NCBI GenBank assembly: GCA_963781785.1
Contig: CAWAHD010000002.1
Location: forward strand, 1,240,001 to 1,304,000
Direction: 5' to 3'
DNA from: CAWAHD01 sp963781785
GTDB taxonomy: Bacteria; Planctomycetota; Planctomycetia; Isosphaerales; Isosphaeraceae
Length of the DNA: 64,000 nucleotides
The position numbers and the translations under genes are program-made. Shown here piece by piece: positions 27,546-36,084 of this stretch. Under the pieces are notes generated by a model, which had not been told where the DNA came from, searched no databases, and saw only the letters and a program-made list of their open reading frames with translations. The first letter of the stretch is position 1, and each line of letters begins with the position of its first letter.

Positions 27546-29381
27546 CTAGAGGTCGAATGCTTTCCTCAAGCATTCCAGGGCCTCACGGCCGCGCGCGATA
27601 TCGGTACCGACGTTGATGCGCACCTCGCTGGTATTGATCAGGTTGATGTTGATGCCAAGCTCGGAGAGGGCTGCGAACATCCGGGTGGCGACGCCCGTGT
27701 GCGTGCGCATGCCGACACCCACGACCGAGAGCTTGGCCAGGGCCGGCTCGACGGAAACATCCACGACGCCGGCGGTCTTGACGGCGTCGGCTGCGCGGGC
27801 GGCTGCGTCCCTTGGTACGGTGAACGAGAGGAGAGAATCACCGTCGATTCCCACGTTCTGGACGATCATGTCGACGAAGACGCCGGCGTCAGCGATGGCC
27901 CGGAATACGCGGGCGGCGTGGCCGGGGCGGTCGGGAACGTGAAAGATCGCGACCCGCGCCTGCGACTCATCGAGCTCCACGCCGGCGATGACCAGGTCTT
28001 CCATGCCGAGGGGGCGCAGGTCCTCCGGGCTGGCGCCTGCTTCGGATCGGGCGGCGCCCGAGCCTGTTTCGGGGTCAAGCTCGGCCAGCGGGACGAGCTT
28101 CATGGCGCGGGGCCTGGAGTGCGCGGGGAACGAAGAGGCCGCGGGCGCCCTGGTGATGCTGTCGAGCTGATCGAGGGCAAACGCACGATGAACGGCGCGC
28201 AGGGCGGGAACGGCCGACGCACGATCGACGAGCACGCTGATCTTGATCTCGCTGGTGGTGATCATCTGGATGTTGATTCCCGCGGCGGCGAGCGTGTCGA
28301 ACATCGTGGTTGCCACGCCGGTATGGGTGAGCATGCCCAGGCCGACGACGGAGATCTTGGCGACCTCGGAGTCGTGGGTGACGGCCGTGGCCCCGATCGA
28401 CCGCGCGGCGGACTCGGCTGCGCGGAGGGTCTCGGGGAGATCGCCCCTGGCCACGGTAAAGCTGACCTCGGTGGTGCCGCCGCGCGACACGTTCTGGACG
28501 ATCATGTCGACGACGATGTTGGCGGCGGCGATCAAGCGGAAGATGGCATAGACCACTCCCGGGCGGTCGGGAACTCCGCGGATGGTGATCCGGGCTTCGT
28601 CCTTGGCCAGGGCGGCTCCGGTCACGGGTACTCCCAGCCTGCGGGCGTCCTGCTCGTCGACGATCCAGGTGCCGGTCGCGTCCGAGAACGAGCTTCTGAC
28701 GTGGATGGGCACGCCGTACTTCTTGGCAAACTCGATCGAGCGCGAATGCATGACGCCGGCACCCAGGCTTGCCAGCTCGAGCATCTCGTCGTAGCTGATG
28801 CGCTCGATCTTCCGGGCCTCGGGAACAACGCGCGGGTCGGTGGTGTAGACGCCGTCGACGTCGGTGTAGATTTCGCAGCCGCCGGCCCCGAGAACGGCCG
28901 CCAGCGCCACGGCCGTCGTATCGGAGCCGCCGCGCCCCAGGGTGGTGATGTTGTAGTGCTCGTCAACTCCCTGAAACCCGGCCACGATCACGATCTTTCC
29001 CTCGGAGAGTGCCTGGACCATCCGCTCGGTCGAGATGTTCCGAATGCGTGCCTTGGTGTGGAAGCTGTCGGTGACCAGTCCGATCTGGGCACCGGTGAAG
29101 CTGATCGCCGGCACGCCCAGGCTCTGGATGGCCATCGCCATCAGGGCGACGCTGACTTGCTCGCCGGTCGAGAGGAGCATGTCCATTTCGCGCGCCGGCG
29201 GGTTCTCGGTGATCTCCTTGGCCAGGGCAATCAGCTCATCGGTGGTGTGGCCGCGGGCGGAGACGACGATCAAGACCTGGTCGCCCCGCGCATGGGCCTG
29301 GATCGCCCGCCGCGCCGCCGCCAGGATCTTGTCCGAGTCGGCGACGCTTGTCCCACCGAATTTCTGAACCACGAGCGACAC
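27546..29381 (-). CDS. lysC: Aspartate kinase with four ACT domains
   Basis: The start is the GTG at 29381, giving VSLVVQKFGGTSVADSDKIL, the universal aspartokinase N-terminus; a GGAG is just upstream. Longer frames upstream lack family similarity. The kinase domain (residues 1-260) contains the ATP site VSARGHTTDELIALAK and GRGGSDTTAVALAAVLGAGG. ACT domains follow at about 275 (ITIRGVPDRPGVVYAIFRL), 355 (ISVVGLGMLTHTGVATTMFD), 475 (VAIFHVPDRPGHAARVFRAI) and 555 (LSVVGVGMRTHTGVATRMF). Two pairs of ACT domains suggest complex feedback by lysine, threonine or both. The enzyme makes aspartyl phosphate for lysine, methionine and threonine. It is close to apgM and hom, so this is an amino-acid block. 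Confidence 0.93.
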   Translation of the reverse strand: MSLVVQKFGGTSVADSDKILAAARRAIQAHARGDQVLIVVSARGHTTDELIALAKEITENPPAREMDMLLSTGEQVSVALMAMAIQSLGVPAISFTGAQIGLVTDSFHTKARIRNISTERMVQALSEGKIVIVAGFQGVDEHYNITTLGRGGSDTTAVALAAVLGAGGCEIYTDVDGVYTTDPRVVPEARKIERISYDEMLELASLGAGVMHSRSIEFAKKYGVPIHVRSSFSDATGTWIVDEQDARRLGVPVTGAALAKDEARITIRGVPDRPGVVYAIFRLIAAANIVVDMIVQNVSRGGTTEVSFTVARGDLPETLRAAESAARSIGATAVTHDSEVAKISVVGLGMLTHTGVATTMFDTLAAAGINIQMITTSEIKISVLVDRASAVPALRAVHRAFALDQLDSITRAPAASSFPAHSRPRAMKLVPLAELDPETGSGAARSEAGASPEDLRPLGMEDLVIAGVELDESQARVAIFHVPDRPGHAARVFRAIADAGVFVDMIVQNVGIDGDSLLSFTVPRDAAARAADAVKTAGVVDVSVEPALAKLSVVGVGMRTHTGVATRMFAALSELGININLINTSEVRINVGTDIARGREALECLRKAFDL

Positions 29382-29464
29382 GATTGACCACTCCACTTTC
29401 TTCAGTTGCGCTGTCGGGCCGGCGTTCTGGACCGGCACTCCCCTTTTCCGCGTCGCGGCCGGTC

Positions 29465-30700
29465 TCAAGGTTCCGCTGCGCCGTTCCAGCCCAGGTCGAG
29501 GAATCGATTCATCAGGCGGTGGCCGCGTTCGAAGAACGGTCCACCCGCTGTCCGAGCGGTGGCTTCGTCGTAGGATTTCCCCGAAGCGGGCAGGCCGGAA
29601 CCGGCCATCGCCCACGCAACCGGCGCGCGGTCATGGGCGCGCGTTCTGAGCAAGGTCGAATGGTCCGGGGAGATCAAGATTCGCCATTGATCATACGTTG
29701 CAAGCGCCTTCCTGAGCGGGCCGACGATGTTTTCGTCGATGCGCTCGAGGGCCTCGACCTTGGCCTGGCCGCGCCCCTCGTGGCTGGCTTCGTCGGGAGC
29801 CTCCACGTGCACGCAGACGATGTCGTGGCGGTCGAGGGCTGCTACGGCATAACGGCCCTTGGCCTTGTAGTCGGTGTCGAGGTAGCCGGTCGCGCCGGGC
29901 ACGTCGATCCTGGTCCAGCCGGCAAGCACGCCCACGCCCCGCACCAGGTCGACGGCCGAGATGATCGCGCCTTTCAAGCGGTGGAGTTCGGCGAACTTCG
30001 GAACCTTGGGCGCCTTGCCCTGTCCCCAGAGCCAGATCGCGTTGGCAGGCGGCTTGCCGGCCTTGATCCTCGCCCGGTTGACCGGGTGATCAGAGAGCTC
30101 GAGATTTCCGATGACCATCAGCGCTCGGAGCATATCAGCGCCGGGCCCGCGCGGCAGGTGATCCACCGCGCGCTCGTCGGGATGGTCGTGCGGCGGGTCG
30201 GTGATGGTGTCGTTGGTGAACGGTGTCACGCCTGGGCGGCCGCGGTAGATCATCAGGTTGCGGTAACTCACGCCGGGGTGAAACTCGACGTTGAGATGAG
30301 CCACATCGGCCTGGATCGCTTCGATCAAGGAGCGGCCTTCCGGGCTGGTGATGTGGCCGGCGGTGAAGTCGGTGAGTCGTTCGTCGCGAATGGTCATGAG
30401 GTTGCAGCGGATGGCCCAGTCATCGGGACCGAGCGGGATTCCCATGGCGGCGGCCTCGAGTGGCGCCCGGCCCGTGTAGTACTGCTCCGGGTCGTACCCG
30501 AGCAGGCTCAAGGTCGCCACGTCGCTGGCGGGGAGGAAGCGGTCGGGGACGTTTCGCGACCGGCCGACAATCCCCTCGCGGGCAATCCGGTCCATCTCGG
30601 GGATCTTGGCCGCCTGGAGCGCCGTCCGCCCTTCGAGCACGGTCGACGGCTCATCCGCGGCTCCGTCGGGAATCACGATGACAAACTTGGTGCTGGGCAT
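29465..30700 (-). CDS. apgM: ApgM-like phosphoglycerate mutase-family protein, candidate homoserine kinase
   Basis: The protein begins MPSTKFVIVIPDGAADEPST and contains SDVATLSLLGYDPEQYYTGR, GVSYRNLMIYRG and SPDHSTLLRTRAHDRAPVAW, matching the archaeal-type, cofactor-independent phosphoglycerate mutase family of the alkaline phosphatase superfamily (411 residues, normal). In some bacteria this family supplies homoserine kinase activity instead of ThrB, and the position between lysC and hom, with no thrB visible, makes that the more likely role here. As a mutase it would work in glycolysis. It is transcribed with the lipoprotein gene immediately upstream (9-base gap) and with lysC 83 bases downstream. 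Confidence 0.85.
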   Translation of the reverse strand: MPSTKFVIVIPDGAADEPSTVLEGRTALQAAKIPEMDRIAREGIVGRSRNVPDRFLPASDVATLSLLGYDPEQYYTGRAPLEAAAMGIPLGPDDWAIRCNLMTIRDERLTDFTAGHITSPEGRSLIEAIQADVAHLNVEFHPGVSYRNLMIYRGRPGVTPFTNDTITDPPHDHPDERAVDHLPRGPGADMLRALMVIGNLELSDHPVNRARIKAGKPPANAIWLWGQGKAPKVPKFAELHRLKGAIISAVDLVRGVGVLAGWTRIDVPGATGYLDTDYKAKGRYAVAALDRHDIVCVHVEAPDEASHEGRGQAKVEALERIDENIVGPLRKALATYDQWRILISPDHSTLLRTRAHDRAPVAWAMAGSGLPASGKSYDEATARTAGGPFFERGHRLMNRFLDLGWNGAAEP

Positions 30701-30709
30701 GGCTCGATT

Positions 30710-31141
30710 TCACGGGTCTTTGGCGCCCGACGCTTGCAAGACCGCCTGGTCTTCGGTGGATTCAGACCTCGGCGGGCCGTCCGGAATCGCAGGCCGCTCC
30801 AGGTGGAAATGCGCCTCGGTCCACTCGGCAGCCTTCTGGAATCGGACCGCTTGCTTCCCGCACTTTTCCTCCCACGACTTGACGCGATCAAGCTCCCGAG
30901 ACGCCCTCCGCGACTTTCCGTTCTGGCCGGTCGACGCGAATGCAGTGGACATCCGCTCGAGCTGGACCTCTTGCGCCTTCGCTTTTTCCTGGGCCTCTCG
31001 ATAGTTGTAAGCCATCTGGCGGTAATACGCATCGACGTCCTGCGAGAACGACGCACAACCGGAACCGCTGGCTGCCAGCACCAAGAGCCCGGCAATCCGT
31101 GTCCGTACACGCGGACGAGGCAGACTGAGAGTTTCCGACAT
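30710..31141 (-). CDS. Small lipoprotein (143 aa)
   Basis: The ATG at 31141 with an AAGGAGG motif upstream gives MSETLSLPRPRVRTRIAGLL, then VLAASGSGCASFSQ, a signal peptide ending in a lipobox cysteine. The mature part is charged and helical (DVDAYYRQMAYNYREAQEKA, then KAQEVQLERMSTAF), consistent with an anchored coiled coil. The family is unknown. It sits between hom and apgM with short gaps, probably by chance of operon structure rather than by function. Confidence 0.65.
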   Translation of the reverse strand: MSETLSLPRPRVRTRIAGLLVLAASGSGCASFSQDVDAYYRQMAYNYREAQEKAKAQEVQLERMSTAFASTGQNGKSRRASRELDRVKSWEEKCGKQAVRFQKAAEWTEAHFHLERPAIPDGPPRSESTEDQAVLQASGAKDP

Positions 31142-31254
31142 CACCACGACCTCCTTGTCGTTGGCCCTGTCCCGACGCAGCCCCGGGGCCGGTTCCCTCC
31201 GGCACCCTTCCTCCGATCGTCGCATATTAAGGGGATCGGGCAAACCTGGCAATC

Positions 31255-32559
31255 TCAGTCTTCGACACCGAGGCAGACGGTCGGGGCGTGCACGACGTCG
31301 AGCGGGTCGATCTCGCTCAAGGCGGCGTAGAGGTTTGCCTGGATGGCCAGGTGGGTCATGATCACGAGGGGGACTGGGCTGCCGTCGGGGTCATCGTCGC
31401 CGGGGTCGTGCTGGATCACGCTGGCGATACTGATGCCCTGCACACCCAGGATCTGGGCCAGCTTCGCCAGCACGCCGGGCCGGTCGGCGATCGTGAAACG
31501 GAGATAGTATCGGCTCTTGACCTTGCTGGCGGGGGCCAGCGGAATCACGGGCGCCGAGTCTGACCAGAGGTTGAACAAATGGGAGGGGAGGGCGGCACGC
31601 CCGGCCACGACATCGATCAGGTCGCCGACGACCGCCGAGGCGGTGGGCATTGCGCCGGCGCCTCGGCCGTAAAACAGGGTGTCGCCCACCGCGTCTCCAA
31701 CCACGCGGATGGCATTATAAGGGCCGCGGACCTCGGCAAGCGGAGTCCCGTGTTTGACCAGAGTCGGTGCCACGCGCAGCTCCAGCCCGGTCGCGGACAG
31801 CTTGGCGAGTGCCAGGAGCTTGATCGTGTAGCCAAGCTCCCCGGCGTACTTCAAATCGGCCTGGAGCAAGCGGTCGATTCCCTGGCGCGGAATGGCGTCG
31901 AGACTGACAGACGCTTCGAAGGCGAGCTGGGCCAGGATCGCCAGCTTGTGAGCGGTATCGGTGCCGTCGACGTCGAGCGTCGGGTCAGCCTCGGCGTAGC
32001 CGAGCCGCTGGGCCTGGAAGAGCGCATCTTCATAGGGAAGCCCTTCGCGCGTCATCTGGGAGAGGATGAAGTTGCACGTGCCGTTGACGATTGCCGCGAG
32101 GCTCTGGATCTGGTTGGCCGCCAGGGCAGTGCTCAACGCCTGGACGATGGGGATGCCTCCGCCGACGCTTCCCTCGAAAGCGACGGCGCGGCGAGCCTCC
32201 CGGGCGCGGGCAAAGATCTGTGCGCCGTGTTCGGCCAGCAAGGCTTTGTTGGCGGTCACGACATGCTTTCCGGCCGCCAGGGCATCCAGCACGTGCTGGA
32301 GGGCCGGCTGCGTTCCTCCCATGGCCTCGATGATGACTTCGACTTCGGGGTCGTCGATGAGTTGAGTCACATCGGTCGTGAGCCGAACACCGTCGAGCCG
32401 GACGTTACGCGGCTTGTCGGGATTGCGAACTGCCGCCCACTTCCAGTGGATCGGGCGGCCCGCGCGGCGGGCGATCCGCTCTTGATGCTCGGTCAAGAGC
32501 CGAGCGACACCGGTCCCCACGGTGCCCAGACCGATCAAGCCGATTGTGACGTGATTCAT
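31255..32559 (-). CDS. hom: Homoserine dehydrogenase
   Basis: The ATG at 32559 gives MNHVTIGLIGLGTVGTGVAR, the NAD(P)-binding GLGTVG motif. The catalytic domain follows (GGTQPALQHVLDALAAGKHV then VTANKALLAEHGAQIFARAR; GSVGGGIPIVQALSTALAAN; and GLPYEDALFQAQRLGYAEAD, a block with the catalytic Asp and Lys). The C-terminus is an ACT domain (YYLRFTIADRPGVLAKLAQI). At 434 residues it is the normal size. The enzyme reduces aspartate semialdehyde to homoserine for threonine and methionine. The upstream small gene reads in frame into it; see that entry. Confidence 0.93.
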   Translation of the reverse strand: MNHVTIGLIGLGTVGTGVARLLTEHQERIARRAGRPIHWKWAAVRNPDKPRNVRLDGVRLTTDVTQLIDDPEVEVIIEAMGGTQPALQHVLDALAAGKHVVTANKALLAEHGAQIFARAREARRAVAFEGSVGGGIPIVQALSTALAANQIQSLAAIVNGTCNFILSQMTREGLPYEDALFQAQRLGYAEADPTLDVDGTDTAHKLAILAQLAFEASVSLDAIPRQGIDRLLQADLKYAGELGYTIKLLALAKLSATGLELRVAPTLVKHGTPLAEVRGPYNAIRVVGDAVGDTLFYGRGAGAMPTASAVVGDLIDVVAGRAALPSHLFNLWSDSAPVIPLAPASKVKSRYYLRFTIADRPGVLAKLAQILGVQGISIASVIQHDPGDDDPDGSPVPLVIMTHLAIQANLYAALSEIDPLDVVHAPTVCLGVED

Positions 32560-32961
32560 GTCGGTCCACCGCCCTTCGTCTAACCCGACAATTTCGCGGA
32601 CGGCGAGGGAGGCGCGTTGCCCGGACGCGCAGGTCCATTGTGGCTCGACGGCGCCGGATCGGGCGGGCTCGAGCGCATCGGTTATCGTGTTTCCCTCCTC
32701 CGAAGCGTGACGAATTGCCGACCAATCGACCGATGCGACCCAGGAGCACCCAGCCTCGTCGTAATGGACGACGCCTTCCGTGCGAAGTTCATCGGCCTTG
32801 CCTTGGTCGTCGGCGTCATCCATGTAAAATGTCAGGATCAATCCTTCGCGCAATTCGATGCGCTGACGTGCCAGGTCTTCGATCGTGCCGGCGCAGGTCA
32901 ATCTCAAGCGATTGGAATCGTCAAGGTTATGGAAATCGGCATAGACCTTCGGGTTGGACAT
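32560..32961 (-). CDS. Small conserved protein, reads in frame into hom
   Basis: The first about 90 residues (MSNPKVYADFHNLDDSNRLR, TIEDLARQRIELREGLILTF, VVHYDEAGCSWVASVDWSAI) form a self-contained beta-rich protein of a type seen in planctomycetes as a separate gene of about 90 residues. No stop is seen: the frame continues through a 45-residue linker into the hom ATG at 32559. Either a stop has been lost or altered, or a real fusion exists. It begins ten bases after the stop of the protein at 32972-33340 and likely acts with it. The function is unknown. Confidence 0.6.
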
Positions 32962-32971
32962 GGCCGTGCTC

Positions 32972-33340
32972 CTACTGTTTCTTGCGGCGACTGGGATTGA
33001 GAACCGTCGGGCGGAACAAGCGGCTGGCTTGCTCGGGGGTCAGGCCGCCCAAAATCGAATGATGGGGGTTCGTTCGTGTGGGGGAAGAGACGACGTTGCC
33101 GCCGCACTCACGAACCGCGCCCACGGTCGTCACTCCCACCTGATTATTCAGAATACCCGGATAACCTGTTTGGGGGATGGGCTCGGTCAATTCCTCAACC
33201 GACAAGCCTGCAGCGGAATTCACAGAGACTCCTTGAAGCGACTCGTCCGCTCCGACTGTCACGCCCGATCCCTTCACGAAGTTATCGGGAAGGTTCTGCC
33301 CGCCTCGCACCACAAGGGCCGCGTCAGGCAGCGGTTCCAT
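32972..33340 (-). CDS. Small conserved protein of unknown function (122 aa)
   Basis: The protein reads MEPLPDAALVVRGGQNLPDN and ends with GGLTPEQASRLFRPTVLNPS. The middle has SAAGLSVEELTEPIPQTGYP and GVTTVGAVRECGGNVV, short strands and loops without signal peptide or membrane helix. From memory, proteins with this ALVVRGG start and TPEQASRL end occur across planctomycetes and other phyla in front of the KVYADFHN-type protein, and the same order occurs here. A toxin-antitoxin-like or regulatory pair is possible but not shown. Transcription is toward hom. Confidence 0.65.
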   Translation of the reverse strand: MEPLPDAALVVRGGQNLPDNFVKGSGVTVGADESLQGVSVNSAAGLSVEELTEPIPQTGYPGILNNQVGVTTVGAVRECGGNVVSSPTRTNPHHSILGGLTPEQASRLFRPTVLNPSRRKKQ

Positions 33341-33375
33341 CGTTCCCCCTCTAACGTCTTGCTATCATGCGAACA

Positions 33376-36027
33376 TCACCCAACGACTGCCAGCGGCCCG
33401 CGGGTAACACCGTACTGATTGGCGGCTTTGAGCTCGCGCCACAGCGACTTGCCGTCGCGCGAGCCAGCAAGGACCTCCCGATAGAGCGCAATCGTGCGTT
33501 CCACGGCCTCTGGAGAATCGTCGAGGAACTCGATCCGCAAGAACCTCGCTCCGTGACTGCGCAGCCGGGACAGGTACTCGGCGGCGGTCTGAGGCACGGC
33601 GTTATAGAGCGTATTCCGGCACCCGACGTCGGCCTTCAAGGGGTGTTCCGTGCCGACGCGGTCGCGCAGCTTCACATCGTGAAGGTCGCACGGCCGGCCG
33701 CAGTTTGTCGCGTCGGTACCCGGCGACAGGAATGCACAATAGACACAATGCTCCATATGAAACATGGGAATTTGCTGATGGATCACGACCTCGAGCCACG
33801 AGGGAGGCGTCCTGTCGAGCAGGCGCACGAGCTGCTCGACGTTCAAGTCATAAGAAGCGGTGACGCGCTCTGCACCCCGGTTTTTGAGCAGCTCGACCGT
33901 CAAAGGATTGGCCGCGTTCAGCGAGAAATCGACCACGAACGGAATGCCTCGATCCGCACAGAAGTGAATGCCCCCGGCATTTCGCACCAAGAGCCCGTCG
34001 GCGCCTTGCCTGGTGAGATGGGCAAAGAGCCCCACCTCGCCCGGCTTCTCGATCCGGGGCGTCGCGAGGTAGATCGCGGGCGGATGAGTGCCGCGCCGGG
34101 CGGTTTCGACGGCGTCTCTATATTGTTTGATGTCTTGATAATCGGCGTAAATCGAGGAGATGCCCAGGTTCACGGCCGCCTCGATCTGCTCGGTGCGCCG
34201 GCACAAGACAGCCAGCTCGACCGGCGTCGCCTGGACGCCGATCGATTGCACCTGACGCTCCCGAACAGCCTCGATCGACCCGAGGAGCTGCGGGAGGACC
34301 GGCGCAGGCGGGAGCGTGCGCTCGGGATTGGCCGAGGCCCTGTCGTCGAGCCGGCGGACCAGCTCGCGGCGCAGTTGGTTGAGCAGGCTCCTGGGCACCA
34401 TGGGCCGGCCCTCGATCACCGCCTCCACGCGGCCCAACCGGTAGATCGTGCCCCCCAGGCGGCCGAGCTGCGCTTGCAGCAGGTCGAGATCGGCGCAGGA
34501 CGTCTCGGCTGGCTGGAGGGGTTCGTCGGACTGCACGGCCACCCGGCCGCCGGTCGCTGTCGATCCCGCGATCCGGAGCGGCTCGCCAGCGACGGCCACG
34601 ACTTCGACATCCAGAGCGATCCGGCGCGACGGCGGTCCTTCAAACGACTGGCGCAGCCGGCGCGTCAGCTCGGGATCGTCGGTCTTCCAGACGCGCTGAC
34701 CGACCTCGAGCAGGGCCAGGTCAACGTCGCCGCGTCCGAAACGGAGCTCGACCTTGACCGGATGGGTCGCGTCGGAGTGGCCGCGCACGGTATTCGACCG
34801 CGGCTCACGGACGGGAACGACCTGGTAGACACGGCCCCCCTGCTCGGGCCGGCCTGTCCGATCGTCGCCGTCGAAGACCACGCCGTCGCCCGGTTTGACG
34901 GGTGCCGACGGGGAGAGAAAAGCGCCTGTGCGACCGATCGATTCCACCACACCCAGGGGGATGCCGCGCTTCTTGGAATAGTCGCCCCGCACCAGGGCCT
35001 TATGGTTGTTTCCATCCAGAAAGCCGTGCGAAAACCCTCGGGAGAAGGAAAGCTGCATCTCCTGGACGTTTTCGGGAGTGAGCTCGACCTTTCGGCCAGC
35101 CCAGGCCGAGTCGATTGCCTGGCGGTAGTGGCGCGTGATATTGGCGACATACTCGGGTGTCTTGAGCCGGCCCTCGATCTTCAGGCTGGCGACACCCAGC
35201 TCGATCAACCGCGGAATCAGATCAAAGGCGGCGAGGTCCTGGGGGCTGAGCAGGTACTGGACGTTGTCGAGATCGACGACCTGGCCATCACAAACGATCT
35301 CGTACGGCATGCGGCACGCCTGGGCGCATTCGCCCCGATTGGCCGAACGGCCGCCCAAGGCTTCGCTGGTGAGGCATTGTCCGGAATAGGCAACGCAGAG
35401 GGCACCGTGAACGAAGACCTCCAGGGGAAAGTCGATCGCCTGGCGGATCCGGCCGATCTCGCTCAGGTCCAGCTCACGGGCAAGGATCACGCGAGTGCAT
35501 CCCAGGTCGCGCGCCAGCGCGACGCCCAAGGCACTCGTGATCGACATCTGCGTCGAGGCGTGAATCTCCAGATCGGGCGTGATTGCCCGGATCAGCCGCG
35601 CAAGTCCGAGATCCTGGACGATCACGGCGTCAACCCCGGCGCCGGTGAGCATGCGCACTTCGGTTTCGAGCTCGGCCATCTCGCCGGGAAAGACGAGGGT
35701 GTTCAGCGTGACATAGCCTTTCACTCCACGCCGGTGCAGGAGAGCCATGACTTCGGGAAGATCGGTCCCGTCGAAGTTATGAGCCCGGATGCGGGCGTTA
35801 TGACGCTGAAGGCCGAAATAGACGGCGTCGGCGCCGTTCTCAACTGCGGCGCCAAGGCAGTCTCGATCGCCGGCCGGCGCCAAGAGCTCAGGCTTCACCC
35901 GCCACGGGGAGATCCCGCCTGCCGGTGCTCCGTCGAATTGCGAGCCGGTCGTTCCGCGATCGCCTGCGGGCACGAGCGTTGGGATCATGGGGCCGAGCTC
36001 ACCGGATGGAGGCGCACACACGGACAC
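33376..36027 (-). CDS. Peptidase U32 family protein (RlhA/YegQ-like), 883 aa
   Basis: The frame opens with GTG at 36027; an ATG at 35988 (M14) is the alternative. The family signature appears as LLAPAGDRDCLGAAVENGAD and AVYFGLQRHNARIRAHNFDG, then EIHASTQMSITSALGVALAR, EVFVHGALCVAYSGQCLTSE and RGECAQACRMPYEIVCDGQV, the cysteine cluster of U32 proteins. The second half holds the further domain found in long RlhA-type proteins, with a second cysteine set near VIHQQIPMFHMEHCVYCAFL and GRPCDLHDVKL. Family members hydroxylate 23S rRNA or modify tRNA with prephenate-derived groups rather than act as proteases. Which substrate is used here cannot be told. Confidence 0.85.
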   Translation of the reverse strand: MSVCAPPSGELGPMIPTLVPAGDRGTTGSQFDGAPAGGISPWRVKPELLAPAGDRDCLGAAVENGADAVYFGLQRHNARIRAHNFDGTDLPEVMALLHRRGVKGYVTLNTLVFPGEMAELETEVRMLTGAGVDAVIVQDLGLARLIRAITPDLEIHASTQMSITSALGVALARDLGCTRVILARELDLSEIGRIRQAIDFPLEVFVHGALCVAYSGQCLTSEALGGRSANRGECAQACRMPYEIVCDGQVVDLDNVQYLLSPQDLAAFDLIPRLIELGVASLKIEGRLKTPEYVANITRHYRQAIDSAWAGRKVELTPENVQEMQLSFSRGFSHGFLDGNNHKALVRGDYSKKRGIPLGVVESIGRTGAFLSPSAPVKPGDGVVFDGDDRTGRPEQGGRVYQVVPVREPRSNTVRGHSDATHPVKVELRFGRGDVDLALLEVGQRVWKTDDPELTRRLRQSFEGPPSRRIALDVEVVAVAGEPLRIAGSTATGGRVAVQSDEPLQPAETSCADLDLLQAQLGRLGGTIYRLGRVEAVIEGRPMVPRSLLNQLRRELVRRLDDRASANPERTLPPAPVLPQLLGSIEAVRERQVQSIGVQATPVELAVLCRRTEQIEAAVNLGISSIYADYQDIKQYRDAVETARRGTHPPAIYLATPRIEKPGEVGLFAHLTRQGADGLLVRNAGGIHFCADRGIPFVVDFSLNAANPLTVELLKNRGAERVTASYDLNVEQLVRLLDRTPPSWLEVVIHQQIPMFHMEHCVYCAFLSPGTDATNCGRPCDLHDVKLRDRVGTEHPLKADVGCRNTLYNAVPQTAAEYLSRLRSHGARFLRIEFLDDSPEAVERTIALYREVLAGSRDGKSLWRELKAANQYGVTRGPLAVVG

Positions 36028-36066
36028 TCACAGAGAAACAGACTTCACCGACTCACAATAGTCTAA

Positions 36067-36082
36067 CGCGAACCAATTCGCG
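36067..36082 (-). terminator. Short hairpin after the Ig-repeat gene
   Basis: CGCGAA-CCAA-TTCGCG, a 6-bp stem, begins three bases past the stop of the 36085-37587 gene in the direction of transcription and is followed by a T/A-rich sequence (TTAGACTATT on the minus strand). It is a weak terminator candidate. Confidence 0.3.
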
Positions 36083-36084
36083 CG

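Noticed and set aside
26016..29387. Very long open frame opposite argG and lysC
   Set aside because: It is antisense to two well-recognised genes with strong family motifs. GC-rich codon bias on one strand opens frames on the other.
33367..36066. Long open frame opposite the U32 protein gene
   Set aside because: The same situation: the minus-strand frame carries the U32 signatures and the plus-strand frame shows none.
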